Of a stretch of 38,210 nucleotides of DNA, positions 23,974 through 31,466 are shown piece by piece. Location: NCBI GenBank assembly GCA_036495095.1, contig DASXNK010000133.1:1-38210 (forward strand), in the 5' to 3' direction. The stretch comes from Candidatus Dormiibacterota bacterium (lineage in GTDB: Bacteria; Chloroflexota; Dormibacteria; Aeolococcales; Aeolococcaceae). A program made the position numbers and the translations under genes. The stretch's first letter is position 1, and every line of letters begins with the position of its first letter. Below the pieces are notes generated by a model. That model worked only from the letters and a program-made list of their open reading frames with translations. It did no database searches and had not been told where the DNA came from.

Positions 23974-24879
23974 ATGGACTACGACGAGGCCCTCGGTGTC
24001 TTCTTCGCGACCCGCCCCGAGGACACCCCGGTGCCCGAGGCGGTGAGCGAGGGCGGTCCGGCGCGGCGGCTGCGGGACGCGGTCGAGCCCATCGCCATGC
24101 ACCCGGTGTGGTCGCGGCTGGTCAACGAGCGCCTCGCCGGTCTCGGCCTCGACTTCCTCACCGGCTACGTGGCCGGCCGGGGCGGCCCCCTCGGCGACAC
24201 CGCGCCGGCGGTGGTGGCCGCCGCCTTCGCCTGGTTCGACCCGCCGCTGGTGGAGAGCCTCTGGACCGCGGCCCGCGAGGCGGCGCCGCTGGCCGACGTC
24301 CTCCACGAGCGCACCCAGGCGATCGGCGAGAGCCTCGGCGAGCTGCTCGGCGAGGATGGCGTCGACGAGGTGGCGGAGACCCTGCGCGAGGCGGTCCGTG
24401 GCGCCGACGCCACCGGGCGCCCGCTGTTCGCCGCGCTCCGCGCCCAGCCCTGGCCGGACCTCCCCGCGGCCCGCCTCCAGCGCGCCTGCGACCTGGTCCG
24501 CGAGCACCGCAGCGACAGCCACGTCGCCGCCGCGCTCGGCTCCGGCCGCGGCCCGGTGGAGATGAACATCCTCACCGAGCTGTGGCTGGGGATGCGGCTG
24601 GGCGAGTACACCGCCACCCGCGGCTTCGCCGAGCCGGTGATCGAGGCCGCCGCCGAGCGGCTCCGCGCCGAGGGCCTGCTCCAGGGAGCCGAGCTCACCG
24701 AGCGGGGCCGCGCCGCCCGCGCCGAGATCGAGCGCCGCACCGACGCGATGGAGCAGGGCGTCGTCGACGCGCTCGGCGACCAGCTCGACTGGCTGGTGGC
24801 GCGCCTCGACCGCTGGTCGAGCGCGTGCATCGGCGGTGGGTCGTTCCCTCCCGACCCGCTGAAGCGCGCCGCCGGCTGA
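23974..24879 (+). CDS. SCO6745-family protein
   Basis: A 301-residue, mostly helical protein. The early segment VEPIAMHPVWSRLVNERL, GLDFLTGYVAGRGGPLGD and FAWFDPPLVESLW around residues 30-95 matches the layout of the SCO6745 family, widespread in Actinobacteria. The C-terminal half has NILTELWLGMRLGEY and a helix reading LTERGRAARAEIERRTD, like the winged-helix end of this family. Function is not known, though a MarR-like DNA- or ligand-binding role has been suggested by its fold. GGGAGG lies 8 nt before the ATG. It is followed 30 bp later by the DUF2332 gene on the same strand. Confidence 0.75.
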   Translation: MDYDEALGVFFATRPEDTPVPEAVSEGGPARRLRDAVEPIAMHPVWSRLVNERLAGLGLDFLTGYVAGRGGPLGDTAPAVVAAAFAWFDPPLVESLWTAAREAAPLADVLHERTQAIGESLGELLGEDGVDEVAETLREAVRGADATGRPLFAALRAQPWPDLPAARLQRACDLVREHRSDSHVAAALGSGRGPVEMNILTELWLGMRLGEYTATRGFAEPVIEAAAERLRAEGLLQGAELTERGRAARAEIERRTDAMEQGVVDALGDQLDWLVARLDRWSSACIGGGSFPPDPLKRAAG

Positions 24880-24909
24880 GCCGCCCGGGCGGGTGATGCG
24901 GCGGCCGCG

Positions 24910-26019
24910 GTGACCGACCCCGACATCGAGGCCGGCCGGGCGGTGCTCGGGCACCTCGCCGTCCGCGACTTCCCGACCCGCTCGCCGCTCTACGCCGCGA
25001 TCGCCCGCGAGGCGCTGGCCGACGACGAGGTCCTGGGGCTCACCGCCGGGGTGCCGTGGCACGAGCTGGGGCCGATGCGCCTGCTGGCGGCGGTGCGCCA
25101 CCTGCTCATCGCCGCGCCGGAGGAGCCGCTCGCCGCCTTCCACGCCGACCTGACCGACGATCCCCGCCCCCCGGAGGAGGCGTATCCCGTCTTCCGCGAG
25201 TTCGTGCTGCGCCACCGCGACGAGCTCACCACCCTGGTGCGGACCCGCGCCATCCAGACCAACGAGGTGCTCCGCTGCGCCTGCTCGATGCCGGCCGTGG
25301 CCCTCGCCCGGGCCGCGCTCGGCGCCGACCTCGGCCTGGTCGACGTCGGCTCGAGCGCCGGGCTCGGCCAGCTCCTCGACCGGTACGCCTACGACTACGG
25401 CGCGGCGGGCACGGCCGGGCCGGCCGGGGCGCCGGTGCGGTTGCGCTGCGAGGCCCGCGGGGAGCGGCCGGTGCCGCTGGCGGGGGCGCCCCCGGCGATC
25501 GCCCACCGGGTGGGGCTCGACCGCGCCCCGGTCGACGTGGGCGACCCCGACGCCCGTCGCTGGCTGCGCGCCTCGACCTGGCCGGATCAGGGCGGCCGGG
25601 TCGAGCTGCTCGCCGCCGCCCTCGAGGCGGCCCGCGCCGATCCGCCGCGGATCGTCGCCGGCGACGCCGTCGACGACCTCGCCGCGCTGCTCGCCGAGGT
25701 GCCGCCCGCGCTCGGGGTCTGCGTCACCACCTCGGTGATGCTCGGCTACCTCGGCGACCGGCGCACCGACTTCACCGACGCCCTCGAGGAGGCGGGCCGC
25801 CGCCGCCCGATCGCGTGGGTGGCCTTCGACCTCACCCACGTGATGGACCGGCTCGACGCCGCTCCCGCCTGGGTGACGGACGGCATCGAGGCGGGCGGTG
25901 TCGACTGCGCGCTGGTCCGCCTCAGCATGCTGACCGCCGCCGGCCGCGAGGACCGCTGGCTGGCGCGCGGCGCCTACCACGGCGAGTGGATCGAGTGGAT
26001 GGAGCCGCAGCCCGGCTGA
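24910..26019 (+). CDS. DUF2332-family protein
   Basis: A 369-residue protein of unknown function found mainly in Actinobacteria. The central LVDVGSSAGLGQLLDRYAYDYG, near residue 142, is the family hallmark and resembles motif I of a Rossmann methyltransferase, although no activity is established. Other conserved-looking parts: SPLYAAIAREA, a QTNEV region near 115, GLDRAPVDVGDPDARRWL around 203 and a C-terminal WLARGAYHGEWIEW. It starts at GTG 24910, 30 bp after the SCO6745 gene, and ends 18 bp before a convergent gene. Confidence 0.83.
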   Translation: MTDPDIEAGRAVLGHLAVRDFPTRSPLYAAIAREALADDEVLGLTAGVPWHELGPMRLLAAVRHLLIAAPEEPLAAFHADLTDDPRPPEEAYPVFREFVLRHRDELTTLVRTRAIQTNEVLRCACSMPAVALARAALGADLGLVDVGSSAGLGQLLDRYAYDYGAAGTAGPAGAPVRLRCEARGERPVPLAGAPPAIAHRVGLDRAPVDVGDPDARRWLRASTWPDQGGRVELLAAALEAARADPPRIVAGDAVDDLAALLAEVPPALGVCVTTSVMLGYLGDRRTDFTDALEEAGRRRPIAWVAFDLTHVMDRLDAAPAWVTDGIEAGGVDCALVRLSMLTAAGREDRWLARGAYHGEWIEWMEPQPG

Positions 26020-26037
26020 CCGGCCCTCCGGAGAGGG

Positions 26038-26634
26038 TCAGATCTTGTCGAGGATCACGCGGCGGCGGCGCTGGAAGTCCTCGTCGGTCAGCTCGCCGCG
26101 GTCGCGGAGGTCGGCCAGGCGGCCGATCTCTCCGAGCAGGTCGACGAGCGGGGTGTCCATCCGGGTGCCCGACCACTGGCCGGTGACGTCGACGTACTCG
26201 GGCGGACGGCTGTCCCAGGACTTCAGGTAGAAGACCGCCTTGAGGCTGTGGTACGGGATGCCGAGCAGCTCGATCTCGTCGCCGGCCGGGCTCACCAGCT
26301 CGACGGTGACGCCGTACTTGTTGCGCTGCGGGCTGTCGGCGATGAGGCCCTTGACGACCTCGCCGTCGAGGAAGCGCACCGCCACCTTCTGCATGTTCTC
26401 GATCGCCATCGGCGGGTCGAGGGGACGCCGGCCGAGGGTGAGACACTTCACCGAGGGAAGCGGGATGAGCGCGCGACGGTTGTTGGTACCCGGGTCGCTG
26501 ACGGTCAGCTCGAAGTCGGGATGGTCGAGGTCGAGCCGGTCGACCGCCCCCTCGAGGATCTCGTCGTCGGCGAACCGGACAAGGACATGTCCGGTCGGTC
26601 CCGCGGTGCCGGCACCCCAAGCGTCCGCTGTCAT
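26038..26634 (-). CDS. Tandem DUF6982-like protein with SHOCT tail
   Basis: A 198-residue protein. Two similar halves of about 70 residues each begin VLVRFADDEILEGAVDRL and VAVRFLDGEVVKGLIADS; the second ends with LKAVFYLKSW. This is the pattern of the small beta-rich DUF6982 domain. The last 36 residues (LVDLLGEIGRLADLRDRGEL, T-x-E-D-F) form a SHOCT motif, a short helical oligomerisation element. ATG 26634 is taken because TAGGAT ends 7 nt upstream. Function unknown; a signalling or regulatory role is a guess. Divergent from the ECF sigma gene. Confidence 0.65.
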   Translation of the reverse strand: MTADAWGAGTAGPTGHVLVRFADDEILEGAVDRLDLDHPDFELTVSDPGTNNRRALIPLPSVKCLTLGRRPLDPPMAIENMQKVAVRFLDGEVVKGLIADSPQRNKYGVTVELVSPAGDEIELLGIPYHSLKAVFYLKSWDSRPPEYVDVTGQWSGTRMDTPLVDLLGEIGRLADLRDRGELTDEDFQRRRRVILDKI

Positions 26635-26641
26635 CATCCCT

Positions 26642-26647
26642 ATCCTA
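26642..26647 (-). promoter_or_regulatory. Candidate leaderless -10 (TAGGAT) of the SHOCT protein gene
   Basis: Minus-strand TAGGAT followed by AGGGATG and then the ATG at 26634. No good -35 is seen. Confidence 0.4.
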
Positions 26648-26766
26648 CCCAACCCTCGAACGTGGCGGGATCACGCCGTAACGCGACGCTGTCGGCGAAC
26701 CGATCGCCGGGACCTCCCTTACCCAGTAGGACGCTGCCCCAGCCCGAAACTTGCAGAACTGCGACC

Positions 26767-26810
26767 GTCACTGATCGGTGACAGGAAGCGGCTCGGGCCC
26801 CTGCTATTAA
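26767..26810 (+). promoter_or_regulatory. Extended -10 promoter and palindrome upstream of the ECF sigma gene
   Basis: TGC-TATTAA (26802-26810) fits an extended -10. About 20 bp upstream, GTCACTGATCGGTGAC (26767-26782) is a near-perfect 16-bp palindrome, a possible operator. The leader is about 60 nt and ends with GGGAGGGG before the GTG start. Confidence 0.45.
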
Positions 26811-26879
26811 TGGATCCGCACCCGCCTCGGCCGCCGAGGACCAGGGTGGGACGTGTGCAACTGAGGGAGGGGTCTCGAG

Positions 26880-27659
26880 GTGGTCTCGGTTTCCCCGGAG
26901 TCTACGATGGCGACAGAGGTCGCGGAGATTGACGATCTGGCGCTGATCCGGATGTACCGGGACGGCGATGCCAGTGCGTTCGATCGGATCTTCACCCGGT
27001 ACAACCAGCGGATCCGCGCCCTCTGCGCGCGGTACGTCGGCGACGGCCAGCTGGCCGAGGACCTGGTGCAGGAGACCTTCTACAACGTGCTGAAGACGCT
27101 GAACCGCGTCGACGACACCTTCCACTTCTCCGCCTGGATCTACCGCATCGCGGTCAACCTCTGCCACGACGAGCTGCGCCGCCGCGACAAGGTGCAGCAC
27201 CACGTCGAGCCCGGTGGTGACGACGTCGAGGAGGCGGTGATGCGTCTCGTCGACCACGATCGCGAGCGCAGCCCCGAGTCCGCGCTGGAGATCACCAACA
27301 TGCGCCGGGTGGTGTGGGAGGTCGCCAAGCAGCTTCCCGAGCGCCAGCGCATGGTGCTCACCCTGCGCGAGCTGCAGGGCCTCTCCTACGCCTCCATCGC
27401 CCACGTCATGGGCATCAGCCAGTCGGCCGTCGAAACCCTCCTCCACCGCGCCCGGCGCCGCTTCAAGGAGCTGTACCTCAAGCAGGAGGGGTCGCAGGAG
27501 GCCACCGGCGACTGCGCCACGGTGACGCACATCCTCGAGCACATCGGGCGGCGCAACCTCCGCCAGGACCAGAAGCGGATGCTCGTCAACCACCTCGAGG
27601 CCTGCAAGGACTGCCGGGCCCGATTCCCGGCGCGCTCCGCCACCGCCGCCACCGGCTGA
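26880..27659 (+). CDS. ECF sigma factor with fused C-terminal zinc-finger extension
   Basis: A 259-residue RNA polymerase sigma factor. Region 2 spans about 19-100: LALIRMYRDGDASAFDRIF, the DLVQETFYNV core (61-70) and FSAWIYRIAVNLCHDELRRR. Region 4 spans about 142-198: LPERQRMVLTLRELQGLSYA, then the HTH IAHVMGISQSAVETLLHRAR. After residue 205 there is an extension with Cys212 and NHLEACKDCRARF (His238, Cys242, Cys245), an H-x3-C-x2-C pattern like the anti-sigma zinc finger. So an anti-sigma-like module is fused to the sigma itself. GTG 26880 follows GGGAGGGG; ATG 26907 is an alternative. Confidence 0.88.
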   Translation: MVSVSPESTMATEVAEIDDLALIRMYRDGDASAFDRIFTRYNQRIRALCARYVGDGQLAEDLVQETFYNVLKTLNRVDDTFHFSAWIYRIAVNLCHDELRRRDKVQHHVEPGGDDVEEAVMRLVDHDRERSPESALEITNMRRVVWEVAKQLPERQRMVLTLRELQGLSYASIAHVMGISQSAVETLLHRARRRFKELYLKQEGSQEATGDCATVTHILEHIGRRNLRQDQKRMLVNHLEACKDCRARFPARSATAATG

Positions 27660-27688
27660 CCCAGCTCCGCAGGCCACCGCCACCGAGA

Positions 27689-27694
27689 TAGCCT
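27689..27694 (+). promoter_or_regulatory. Candidate -10 (TAGCCT) of the glycerate kinase gene
   Basis: TAGCCT lies 9 nt before ATG 27704 with no ribosome binding site between. Confidence 0.3.
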
Positions 27695-27703
27695 CTGCGG
27701 TGC

Positions 27704-28810
27704 ATGAGAGTGGTCTGCGCGCCCAACGCCTACAAGGGCGCGCTCGACGCCCGCGCCGCCGCCGCCGCGCTCGCCCGCGGGGTCGCATCCGCGGGCGCAG
27801 ACCCGGTCGAGCTGCCCGTCGCCGACGGTGGAGACGGCACCCTCGACGTCCTCCTCGGCGCCGCCGGAGCGGCCGCCCGGGTCGAGGTGCGCCGGGTCAG
27901 CGGTCCGCTGGGCGACCCCGTCGAGGCCCGGCTCGGCTGGCTGGACGCCGGCACCGCGGTGGTCGAGCTCGCCGAGGCCTCCGGCCTGCGCCTGCTCGGC
28001 GGCCGTCTCGACGCGCTGCGGGCGACGTCGCGCGGCACCGGCGAGCTCATCGCCGCCGCCCTCGACGCCGGCGCCTCCCGCATCGTGGTCGGCATCGGCG
28101 GCAGCGCCTGCACCGACGGCGGCGCCGGCCTGGCCGCCGCACTCGGGGTGCGCCTCGTGGACGATGCCGGGGCCGGGCTGGGCGACGGCGGCGGCGCGCT
28201 CGCCGGCCTCGCCGCCGTCGACCTGCGCGGCCGCCACCCCGGTCTCCGCCGCTGCCGCCTCGAGGTGGCCGTCGACGTGGCCAGCCCGCTGCTCGGCCCC
28301 GGCGGCGCCGCGGCGGTGTTCGGGCCGCAGAAGGGCGCGGACGCGACGGCGATCGCGGCGCTCGAGGCCGGGCTGGGCCGGCTCGCCGAGGTGGCCGGGC
28401 GCGACGCCGGGGCCGACCCCGGGCTCGCCGCCCGCCCCGGGGCCGGCTCGGCGGGAGGCTGCGGGTACGGCCTCGCCGCCCTCTGCGGCGCGGTGCTGCT
28501 GCCCGGCGCAGCGCTGGTCTGCGACAGCGTCGGCCTCGACGCCGCGCTCGGCGGCGCCGGCCTCGTGCTCACCGGCGAGGGCCGGCTCGACGCCTCCACC
28601 GCCGCGGGCAAGGCGCCGGCGGAGGTGGCCCGGCGGGCGCGCCGCGCGGGGGTGGCCTGCGTGGCCATCGCCGGCGCGGTCGGTGACGGGGTGCCGCCGC
28701 TCTTCGACCGCGTGGTCGAGCTCGGACCCGGACTCCCCGTGGCCGAGCGCATCGCCGGCGCCGCCCGGCTGCTCGAGGAGGCGGCGGCCGCGGTGGCGCG
28801 GTCTCAGTAG
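27704..28810 (+). CDS. Glycerate kinase
   Basis: A 368-residue GlxK/GarK-type kinase that phosphorylates glycerate, feeding it into lower glycolysis. It begins VVCAPNAYKGALDARAAAAAL, with LPVADGGDGTLDVL following (family: D-G-G-x-G-T). GIGGSACTDGGAGLAAALG lies near residue 129, and LTGEGRLDAST and KAPAEVARRA occur around 290-305, all typical of the family. Product position (2- or 3-phosphoglycerate) cannot be told. It overlaps the convergent aminotransferase gene by 7 bp at the 3' ends, so neither gene has room for a separate terminator. Confidence 0.9.
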   Translation: MRVVCAPNAYKGALDARAAAAALARGVASAGADPVELPVADGGDGTLDVLLGAAGAAARVEVRRVSGPLGDPVEARLGWLDAGTAVVELAEASGLRLLGGRLDALRATSRGTGELIAAALDAGASRIVVGIGGSACTDGGAGLAAALGVRLVDDAGAGLGDGGGALAGLAAVDLRGRHPGLRRCRLEVAVDVASPLLGPGGAAAVFGPQKGADATAIAALEAGLGRLAEVAGRDAGADPGLAARPGAGSAGGCGYGLAALCGAVLLPGAALVCDSVGLDAALGGAGLVLTGEGRLDASTAAGKAPAEVARRARRAGVACVAIAGAVGDGVPPLFDRVVELGPGLPVAERIAGAARLLEEAAAAVARSQ

Positions 28811-29763
28811 ACCGCGGTCAGCCAGTCGCGGTACTTGGGGTTGCGGCCCTTGCAGACCGCGAAGTAGTCGGTCTGGATCCGCGACGTCAGCGGGCCGGGC
28901 TCGCCGTCGCCGATGCGGCGGCGGTCGATCTCGATGACCGGCGAGACCTGGGCGCCGGTGCCGCAGAGGAAGACCTCGTCGGCGACGTAGAGCTCGCTGC
29001 GGTCGATGCTGCGCTGCACCACCTCCAGCCCCATCTCCTCGGTGGCGAGGTGGATCAGGGTCGCGCGGGTGATCCCCTCCAGGATGTTGTCCGACTCCGG
29101 CGGGGTGATCAGGGTGCCGTTGCGGACGATGAAGATGTTCTCGGCGCTGCCCTCGCAGACATGCCCCTCGTGGGTGAGCATGATCGCCTCGTCGAAGCCG
29201 TTCTGCATCGCCTCGGTCTTGGCCAGCGCGCTGTTGACGTAGATGCCGGTGCATTTCGACCGCGCCGGGGCGACGTTGTCGTCGATCCGCCGCCAGGACG
29301 ACACCATGCAACGGATGCCGGCGTCGATGTCGACGTAGGCGCCGAAGGGGGCGGTGAAGACGAGGAAGCCGTCCTTCAGCCCGTGGAGGCGGACGCCGAT
29401 CTCCTCCGAGGACTTGTACACCAGCGGGCGGATGTAGACGTCCTGCCGCCAGCCGTTGCGGCGGAGCAGCTCGGAGGTGATCGCGCACAGCTCCTCGGTG
29501 CTCAGGGGCAGGTCCATGAGCAGGATCTTCGAGCTGTCGCGCAGCCGCTCGAAGTGCTCGGACATGCGGAAGGCGAAGAGCTGCTGCTGCTCCTCCACCC
29601 AGTAGGCGCGGATGCCCTCGAAGCAGCCGGTGCCGTAGTGGAGCGCGTGGGTCATCAGCCCCAACCGCGAGTCGGCGTAGCGGCGGATCTCCCCGTCGTA
29701 GAAGACCCAGCTCTCGTCCCGCGAGGGGACGGTGTGGGGCACGGTGGGCGCGCTCTGGGTCAT
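28804..29763 (-). CDS. ilvE: Branched-chain amino acid aminotransferase (PLP fold type IV)
   Basis: A 319-residue enzyme that exchanges amino groups between glutamate and the keto acids of Val, Leu and Ile. Motifs: FYDGEIRRYADSRLGLMTHALHYG at the start; GTGCFEGIRAY around 44; VYIRPLVYKSSEEIGV around 109; catalytic Lys170 in the SKCTGIYVNS segment; and VCEGSAENIF near 203, with Glu204 and Asn209 in the cofactor region. The C-terminal FLCGTGAQVSPV matches the IlvE family. A weak GGAGA precedes the ATG. It is upstream of the sialidase-like gene read on the same strand order. Confidence 0.94.
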   Translation of the reverse strand: MTQSAPTVPHTVPSRDESWVFYDGEIRRYADSRLGLMTHALHYGTGCFEGIRAYWVEEQQQLFAFRMSEHFERLRDSSKILLMDLPLSTEELCAITSELLRRNGWRQDVYIRPLVYKSSEEIGVRLHGLKDGFLVFTAPFGAYVDIDAGIRCMVSSWRRIDDNVAPARSKCTGIYVNSALAKTEAMQNGFDEAIMLTHEGHVCEGSAENIFIVRNGTLITPPESDNILEGITRATLIHLATEEMGLEVVQRSIDRSELYVADEVFLCGTGAQVSPVIEIDRRRIGDGEPGPLTSRIQTDYFAVCKGRNPKYRDWLTAVY

Positions 29764-29860
29764 CGGCGGTCTCCGTTCGATCGGGGCTCGGGCGCAGCTC
29801 TAGGGTAGCGGAGGGACGGCTCCGGCCAGCCCGCCGCGACCGGGCCGTGGCAGTGCGGAC

Positions 29861-31198
29861 TCAGTTCGGCGGGCCGAGGGTCAGGCCGCCGCGGGCGAAG
29901 CGCACCACCGCCGGGCCGCCGAGGCCGTCGTCGGCCCAGGCCAGCCCGGCGAGGCCGTCGGGTCCCACCGCGACCTGGAAGAAGTCGCCGAGCTCGCGCC
30001 CGCTCCGGCATCCCAGCCCCTGCTGGCAGATGCCCCTGGCGTGCACCACCCGGTCGCTCACCGTGAACAGCCGGTAGGCGGGCGCGGCGGCGGCGCCGCT
30101 CAGCGTCTCCGCGGCGTACACCTGCCAGCTGGCGTCGGGCGCGTCGGGGCCGGTCACCCGGGAGCCCAGCCAGCTGACCACCACGCCGCCGTCTCCCCCC
30201 GCCGCCACCCAGGGAAAGACCACCGCGCCGATCCCCGGGTCGACCCGCACCGGTCCCCGCCAGGTCACCCCCCGGTCGCTGCTGGAGAGCACCAGCACGT
30301 GGGCGTTGTCGGAGACGGCGACGTAGAGGGCGCCGGTGGCGTCGAGCGCCGCCGCCGGGAACACCGACGCATAGCCGGACGCGGCGGGGCCGGTGAGCAC
30401 GGTGTGCTGCACCCAGCTGCCGCCGCCGTCGGTGGAGGTGGCCATCCGGACCACGTTCTGGCCGGCGCCGGGGCCGCCGTTGAGCCCCAGGGAGGCGTCG
30501 GCGCTGGTGGTGTACACCTGATGGAGAACCCCCGGGTGGCGGCGGTCGGCGAGCAGGTCGCCGAGCTGGTTGTTGCCCACCGCCGCGTCGGCGGGCGAGA
30601 GCACCGGGGTCATCGGGGTGTAGGCGAGCCCGGCCTGGGGGCCGGCGGCCGAGCGCACGATGTCGATGTTGCCGGTGAGGATGTCATGGAAGGACAGATA
30701 GAAGGAGTGCCCGTCGGTGGCGAGCCAGGGACGGTCGTCGCCCACCACCGGGCTGCCCAGCGGCTGGGAGACGAAGGTGCGCCCACCGTCGGTCGACCGC
30801 CCTACCGTCAGCGAGCCCAGCCAGAGGCTGGTGTAGGCGACGGTGCCGTCGTCGGCGATCGCGAGGTCCATGTCGCCGCCGCCGAGGCCGGCGCAGCAGG
30901 GGGCGGGCACGGCGCTGTCGGGCGAGCCGAGGTAGGCGGCGGGGCCGCCGCCGGCGCCCAGCCGCCAGAGGTCGACACCCTTGGGGAATCCGCGGATCGC
31001 CCCGACGTAGGCGGTGCCGTCGCGGGCGACGCGCAGCGAGGGCTCGGTGTTCGCCCCCTTGAAGGCGGGGTTGACCAGCGTGGTGGTGGTGAACCCGGGC
31101 TCGGCGGCGGCGCCGCCACCGCCCACCCGCAGCGAGGCGACCACGGCCACGGCGAGCAGACCGGTGACTGCTCGCCGGACGCCACGCCTGCGGTCCAT
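29861..31198 (-). CDS. Secreted sialidase-like (BNR/Asp-box) beta-propeller protein
   Basis: A 445-residue exported protein. Residues 1-32 are a signal peptide (RRAVTGLLAVAVVASLRVGGGGAA). The rest looks like a beta-propeller with Asp-box repeats: STDGGRTF, STDGGGSW and SSDRGVTW, each S-x-D-x-G-x-(T/S)-(F/W). PSLRVARDGTAYVGAI and similar blades recur. The catalytic Arg triad of true sialidases is not identifiable by eye, so it may be a carbohydrate-binding propeller without sialidase activity. Cys pairs (CC near 100; C-x6-C near 390) may form disulfides outside the cell. It is divergent from pckA. Confidence 0.78.
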   Translation of the reverse strand: MDRRRGVRRAVTGLLAVAVVASLRVGGGGAAAEPGFTTTTLVNPAFKGANTEPSLRVARDGTAYVGAIRGFPKGVDLWRLGAGGGPAAYLGSPDSAVPAPCCAGLGGGDMDLAIADDGTVAYTSLWLGSLTVGRSTDGGRTFVSQPLGSPVVGDDRPWLATDGHSFYLSFHDILTGNIDIVRSAAGPQAGLAYTPMTPVLSPADAAVGNNQLGDLLADRRHPGVLHQVYTTSADASLGLNGGPGAGQNVVRMATSTDGGGSWVQHTVLTGPAASGYASVFPAAALDATGALYVAVSDNAHVLVLSSSDRGVTWRGPVRVDPGIGAVVFPWVAAGGDGGVVVSWLGSRVTGPDAPDASWQVYAAETLSGAAAAPAYRLFTVSDRVVHARGICQQGLGCRSGRELGDFFQVAVGPDGLAGLAWADDGLGGPAVVRFARGGLTLGPPN

Positions 31199-31330
31199 CG
31201 CGCCCTCCTGCGGCCATCCGCCCGGCCGGTTGTGGGAACCGTGATTAACGCACAGCCGGGCGCCGAGGACCCGCTCCGAGGTGGTCCCGTGCCGCGACCG
31301 GACCGAGACGGAGGTCGCGGAGCCCTCTGA

Positions 31331-31336
31331 TACACT
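31331..31336 (+). promoter_or_regulatory. Candidate promoter -10 of pckA (TGA-TACACT)
   Basis: TACACT preceded by TGA, about 130 nt before the pckA ATG. It is the best -10 in the 268-bp divergent gap, which otherwise holds no recognisable gene. A long leader would leave room for regulation, but I see no known riboswitch. Confidence 0.35.
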
Positions 31337-31466
31337 CGCTCGTCAGCACGTCCTTGGGCGATCGGCACAGGTTCAGGCCCACCTGTCCGTTCTCATTCAC
31401 AGGGAATGTCACGTTCTGGCGTTCCCAACGATCCGGGCAGTCCGTACACACCGGGGAAGACGCACC

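Noticed and set aside
23617-25980. A 787-codon minus-strand frame opposite the diiron, SCO6745 and DUF2332 genes
   Set aside because: It spans three supported genes and their gaps and has no motif.
31199-31466. Possible riboswitch in the divergent gap before pckA
   Set aside because: No conserved riboswitch core is recognisable; only short GC stems and one -10-like hexamer.
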